Shown: positions 22,509 through 24,239 of the stretch, piece after piece | Layout of the letters: the number at the start of each line of letters is the position of its first letter | Numbering within the stretch: position 1 is the first letter of the stretch | DNA from: Lachnospiraceae bacterium | GTDB lineage: Bacteria; Bacillota; Clostridia; Lachnospirales; Lachnospiraceae | DNA length: 24,239 nucleotides | Direction: 5' to 3' | Assembly: GCA_017475845.1 (NCBI GenBank) | Contig: JAFVEU010000211.1 | Span: 1 to 24,239 of the forward strand | Translations under genes and position numbers: made by a program | The notes under the pieces: model-generated | What the model saw: the letters and a program-made list of their open reading frames with translations, nothing else | Databases searched by the model: none | What the model was told of the DNA's origin: nothing

Positions 22509-24045
22509 ACATCTTTTTCTTTAATACCGGCCTTATGCCGAAAACCTCTTCAAACAGCCCGGCTCTCCTGTGGAAAAGCCCTCTTTCAAGGGAAATATCA
22601 TCATTGGTATCAACCGTTATTATGAGTTCCTTTTCCCTTACTACCGCCTTTACGGACTCATATTTCCGCTTGTGGCTCCTAAGCATCCCGGAGGCCAGCC
22701 TCAGGATGGCGGTGAGCTTGATGACAGTCAGGTAGCTCTTTTCATCAAGACCGTAGACCATCACATCCTCATAGGTCATGTCTCCGGTATAGGATCTCTC
22801 CACCAGAAGCGCCACCATCTCCCTTTCCAGATGGGAAAGTCCTATGATCTCGGTTCCCATTATTATGGAATAGGCGCTTTCCGCGGGAGCATCCAGGGAA
22901 ATGAATTTCCCCACATCCCTGAGCCTTGCCGCTATCTCCAGAAGGAGCCTGCCTCTCTGGTCTATGCCGTGGTATTTCTTCATACCGTCAAACACAGCCA
23001 GGGCACCCTTTGACAGGAGGCTTCCCGTCCCCTGGCTTCCCCTGTACCTTAAGGAGATATTCTCCACGCTGGAGATTATGTCCTGGCCGAAATCATGGCC
23101 TGACTTTATTATCTTGTTCTTCTCAGCATAGTCATAGGCTATGCCGTCGGAGAGGCTTACTCCCGGAACATAGATCTTTTCGGCCTCCATGGCCTTGATA
23201 AGCTGCTTTATGATATAAGAAGAGGATAAAAGCAGTGGCGAGCTTTCCATGGGGATCCCCACTTCCTTTGAGATCTGCTCGTTTGACATCTGCTTAAGCT
23301 TATCTATGAATTCCACGAACTGATCCGCGGTAACGGAGCTGTCAAAGCTGTCGTCCGCGCTGTTCCCTGAGAGCTTATGGATTATATAGGGCAGGTGGTC
23401 ATCCACCACAATGATGTTTCTGATGACCATCTTCTTTAAGAAGAGCTTCCTGAAAGTATGGACCTCGTCCTCTATGAGCTCGTTTAAGAGCCGCTCATAA
23501 TTGATGCTTCCCGGCTCCAGCTCTGTAAGTGAGCTCCTTAGCCGGAGTATGCCTATCCTTAAGTTTACGGTGGTGATAAGCTTTGATGAATCGAAAAGTG
23601 AAACCTGGGTGCTGCCTCCGCCTATATCTATGAAAGCCGTCCCGCTGTTTATGATATCGTGAAAGCTTGAGCTCCTCAGGGCCACGGACTTATAGTCCAG
23701 AAACCTCTGTTCGGAATTGCTGAGTGAAGAGACCGTAAGTCCTGTGCGGAGCTTTATCTGGTCCAGGATTACATTTGTGTTCTCCGTCTCCCTGATGGCA
23801 GATGTTCCGTAAGCCCTGTAGGATTCCACCTTGTAGGAATCCATGATATCCCGGAAGCCGTTCAGGACATTGCAGAGCTCATCCATCCTCTCGTAGCTTA
23901 TCTTTCCCGTATTATAGCTGTCGGTACCCAGATCCACTCTGCGCCTTACATAATCCAGCTCCTTTACTCCGCTCTTGCGGCTGAGCTCAAAGATCTTCAT
24001 CCCTGTCTCATAAGACCCCACGTCTATCGCTGCGAATAGTTTCAT
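22507..24045 (-). CDS. ppx: Exopolyphosphatase/guanosine pentaphosphatase family protein (Ppx/GppA)
   Basis: ASKHA-fold phosphatase acting on polyphosphate ends and possibly on pppGpp; 512 residues. Seen: AIDVGSYETGMKIFEL (phosphate-1 motif, residues 6-21), RAYGTSAIRETEN, the catalytic-Glu site SNSEQRFL (Glu112), FIDIGGGSTQVSLF (138-151, phosphate-2 motif) and RIGILRLR. The C-terminal helical HD-type domain has ARLRDVGKFIS (373-383), in which the usual His-Asp pair is Arg376-Asp377. The C-terminal His-rich stretches expected for metal binding are missing, so this domain is probably structural. The ATG at 24045 is preceded by GAGGAGG about 9-10 nt upstream. It is the first gene of the ppx-ppk pair; the 60-bp repeat lies upstream. 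Confidence 0.9.
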   Translation of the reverse strand: MKLFAAIDVGSYETGMKIFELSRKSGVKELDYVRRRVDLGTDSYNTGKISYERMDELCNVLNGFRDIMDSYKVESYRAYGTSAIRETENTNVILDQIKLRTGLTVSSLSNSEQRFLDYKSVALRSSSFHDIINSGTAFIDIGGGSTQVSLFDSSKLITTVNLRIGILRLRSSLTELEPGSINYERLLNELIEDEVHTFRKLFLKKMVIRNIIVVDDHLPYIIHKLSGNSADDSFDSSVTADQFVEFIDKLKQMSNEQISKEVGIPMESSPLLLSSSYIIKQLIKAMEAEKIYVPGVSLSDGIAYDYAEKNKIIKSGHDFGQDIISSVENISLRYRGSQGTGSLLSKGALAVFDGMKKYHGIDQRGRLLLEIAARLRDVGKFISLDAPAESAYSIIMGTEIIGLSHLEREMVALLVERSYTGDMTYEDVMVYGLDEKSYLTVIKLTAILRLASGMLRSHKRKYESVKAVVREKELIITVDTNDDISLERGLFHRRAGLFEEVFGIRPVLKKKM

Positions 24046-24108
24046 CTATTAAATGCCTCCTCGAAACTGAATCGTATCAATCTGCCTCATTCATTACCGA
24101 ACCGTTAC

Positions 24109-24239
24109 TTTCTGCGGTGCTTGCACGCTCGGCGTGCAAAAGCGCACCGGTCAAACGTCCCCCGGACGTTTCTGCGGTGCTTGCACGCTCGGCGTGCAAA
24201 AGCGCACCGGTCAAACGTCCCCCGGACGTTTCTGCGGCG
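24109..24239. repeat. 60-bp tandem repeat, two hairpins per unit
   Basis: Two identical 60-bp units (24109-24168 and 24169-24228) follow each other, and a third begins at 24229 with one change (T to C at 24238) before the window ends. Each unit contains hairpin 1, TTGCACGC-TCG-GCGTGCAA (24121-24139 in the first copy), enclosed by CGGTGC and GCACCG with a 4-base bulge, and hairpin 2, AAACGTCC-CCC-GGACGTTT (24153-24171). There are no spacers, so it is not a CRISPR array. It lies upstream of ppx. Its first bases resemble the element at 15716-15730. Confidence 0.9.

Noticed and set aside
24109..24239. CRISPR array
   Set aside because: The repeat units are contiguous and identical over all 60 bases, with no unique spacers, and no cas genes are in view.

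Overview
The window reads as ordinary chromosomal DNA of a low-to-medium-GC Firmicute, most likely a clostridial Lachnospiraceae-type anaerobe. The evidence is gene order (an Asp23/YqhY-nusB-xseA-xseB-ispA-dxs run and a relA-MBL hydrolase-hisS-aspS run, both familiar Firmicutes arrangements), strong AGGAGG-type ribosome binding sites, sigma-A-type promoters, and protein sequences of clostridial character. I see no tRNA, rRNA, CRISPR array, phage, integrase or transposase. Seventeen of eighteen genes lie on the minus strand; the exception is a PHP-domain phosphoesterase.

Layout, in the direction of minus-strand transcription (right to left). (1) 24239-17588: a two-hairpin 60-bp tandem repeat, then ppx (exopolyphosphatase family), ppk1 (polyphosphate kinase), a 163-bp structured leader, a YkpA/YbiT-type ABC-F ATPase and a SpoU-family RNA methyltransferase. 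(2) 17510-16680: a Cof-type HAD phosphatase, convergent with the plus-strand PHP gene (15810-16673). (3) 15587-14640: thyA, divergent from the PHP gene across a 222-bp region with promoters for both. (4) 14527-5149: a tightly packed run behind a good promoter: bifunctional relA, an MBL-fold hydrolase, hisS, aspS, a small unknown protein, prfC (RF3), and a transglutaminase-like lipoprotein with a very acidic linker. (5) 5077-32: a second run behind its own extended -10 promoter: Asp23/YqhY, nusB, xseA, xseB, ispA, dxs. Overlaps and gaps of 0-50 bp suggest both runs are largely polycistronic.

Functionally the window joins translation (AspRS, HisRS, RF3, ABC-F, SpoU methylase), stress-nucleotide and polyphosphate metabolism (RelA, Ppk, Ppx), isoprenoid precursor supply (Dxs, IspA), DNA processing (Exo VII), transcription antitermination (NusB) and dTMP synthesis (ThyA).

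The least expected material is non-coding. The ppk/ABC-F gap (20096-20258) folds on paper into a closing stem around three hairpins, and the loop of the last hairpin is complementary to six bases just upstream of the ABC-F ribosome binding site, so a pseudoknot is possible. The 24109-24239 repeat (two identical 60-bp units plus the start of a third) carries two hairpins per unit and shares a core with the leader of the PHP gene. The hexamer CTTAAG is far more frequent than chance. Among proteins, the unusual points are the HisRS/AspRS subtypes with a short HisRS C-terminus, the lost Walker A lysine in the second ABC-F domain, the lost HD histidine in Ppx, and ThyA substitutions.
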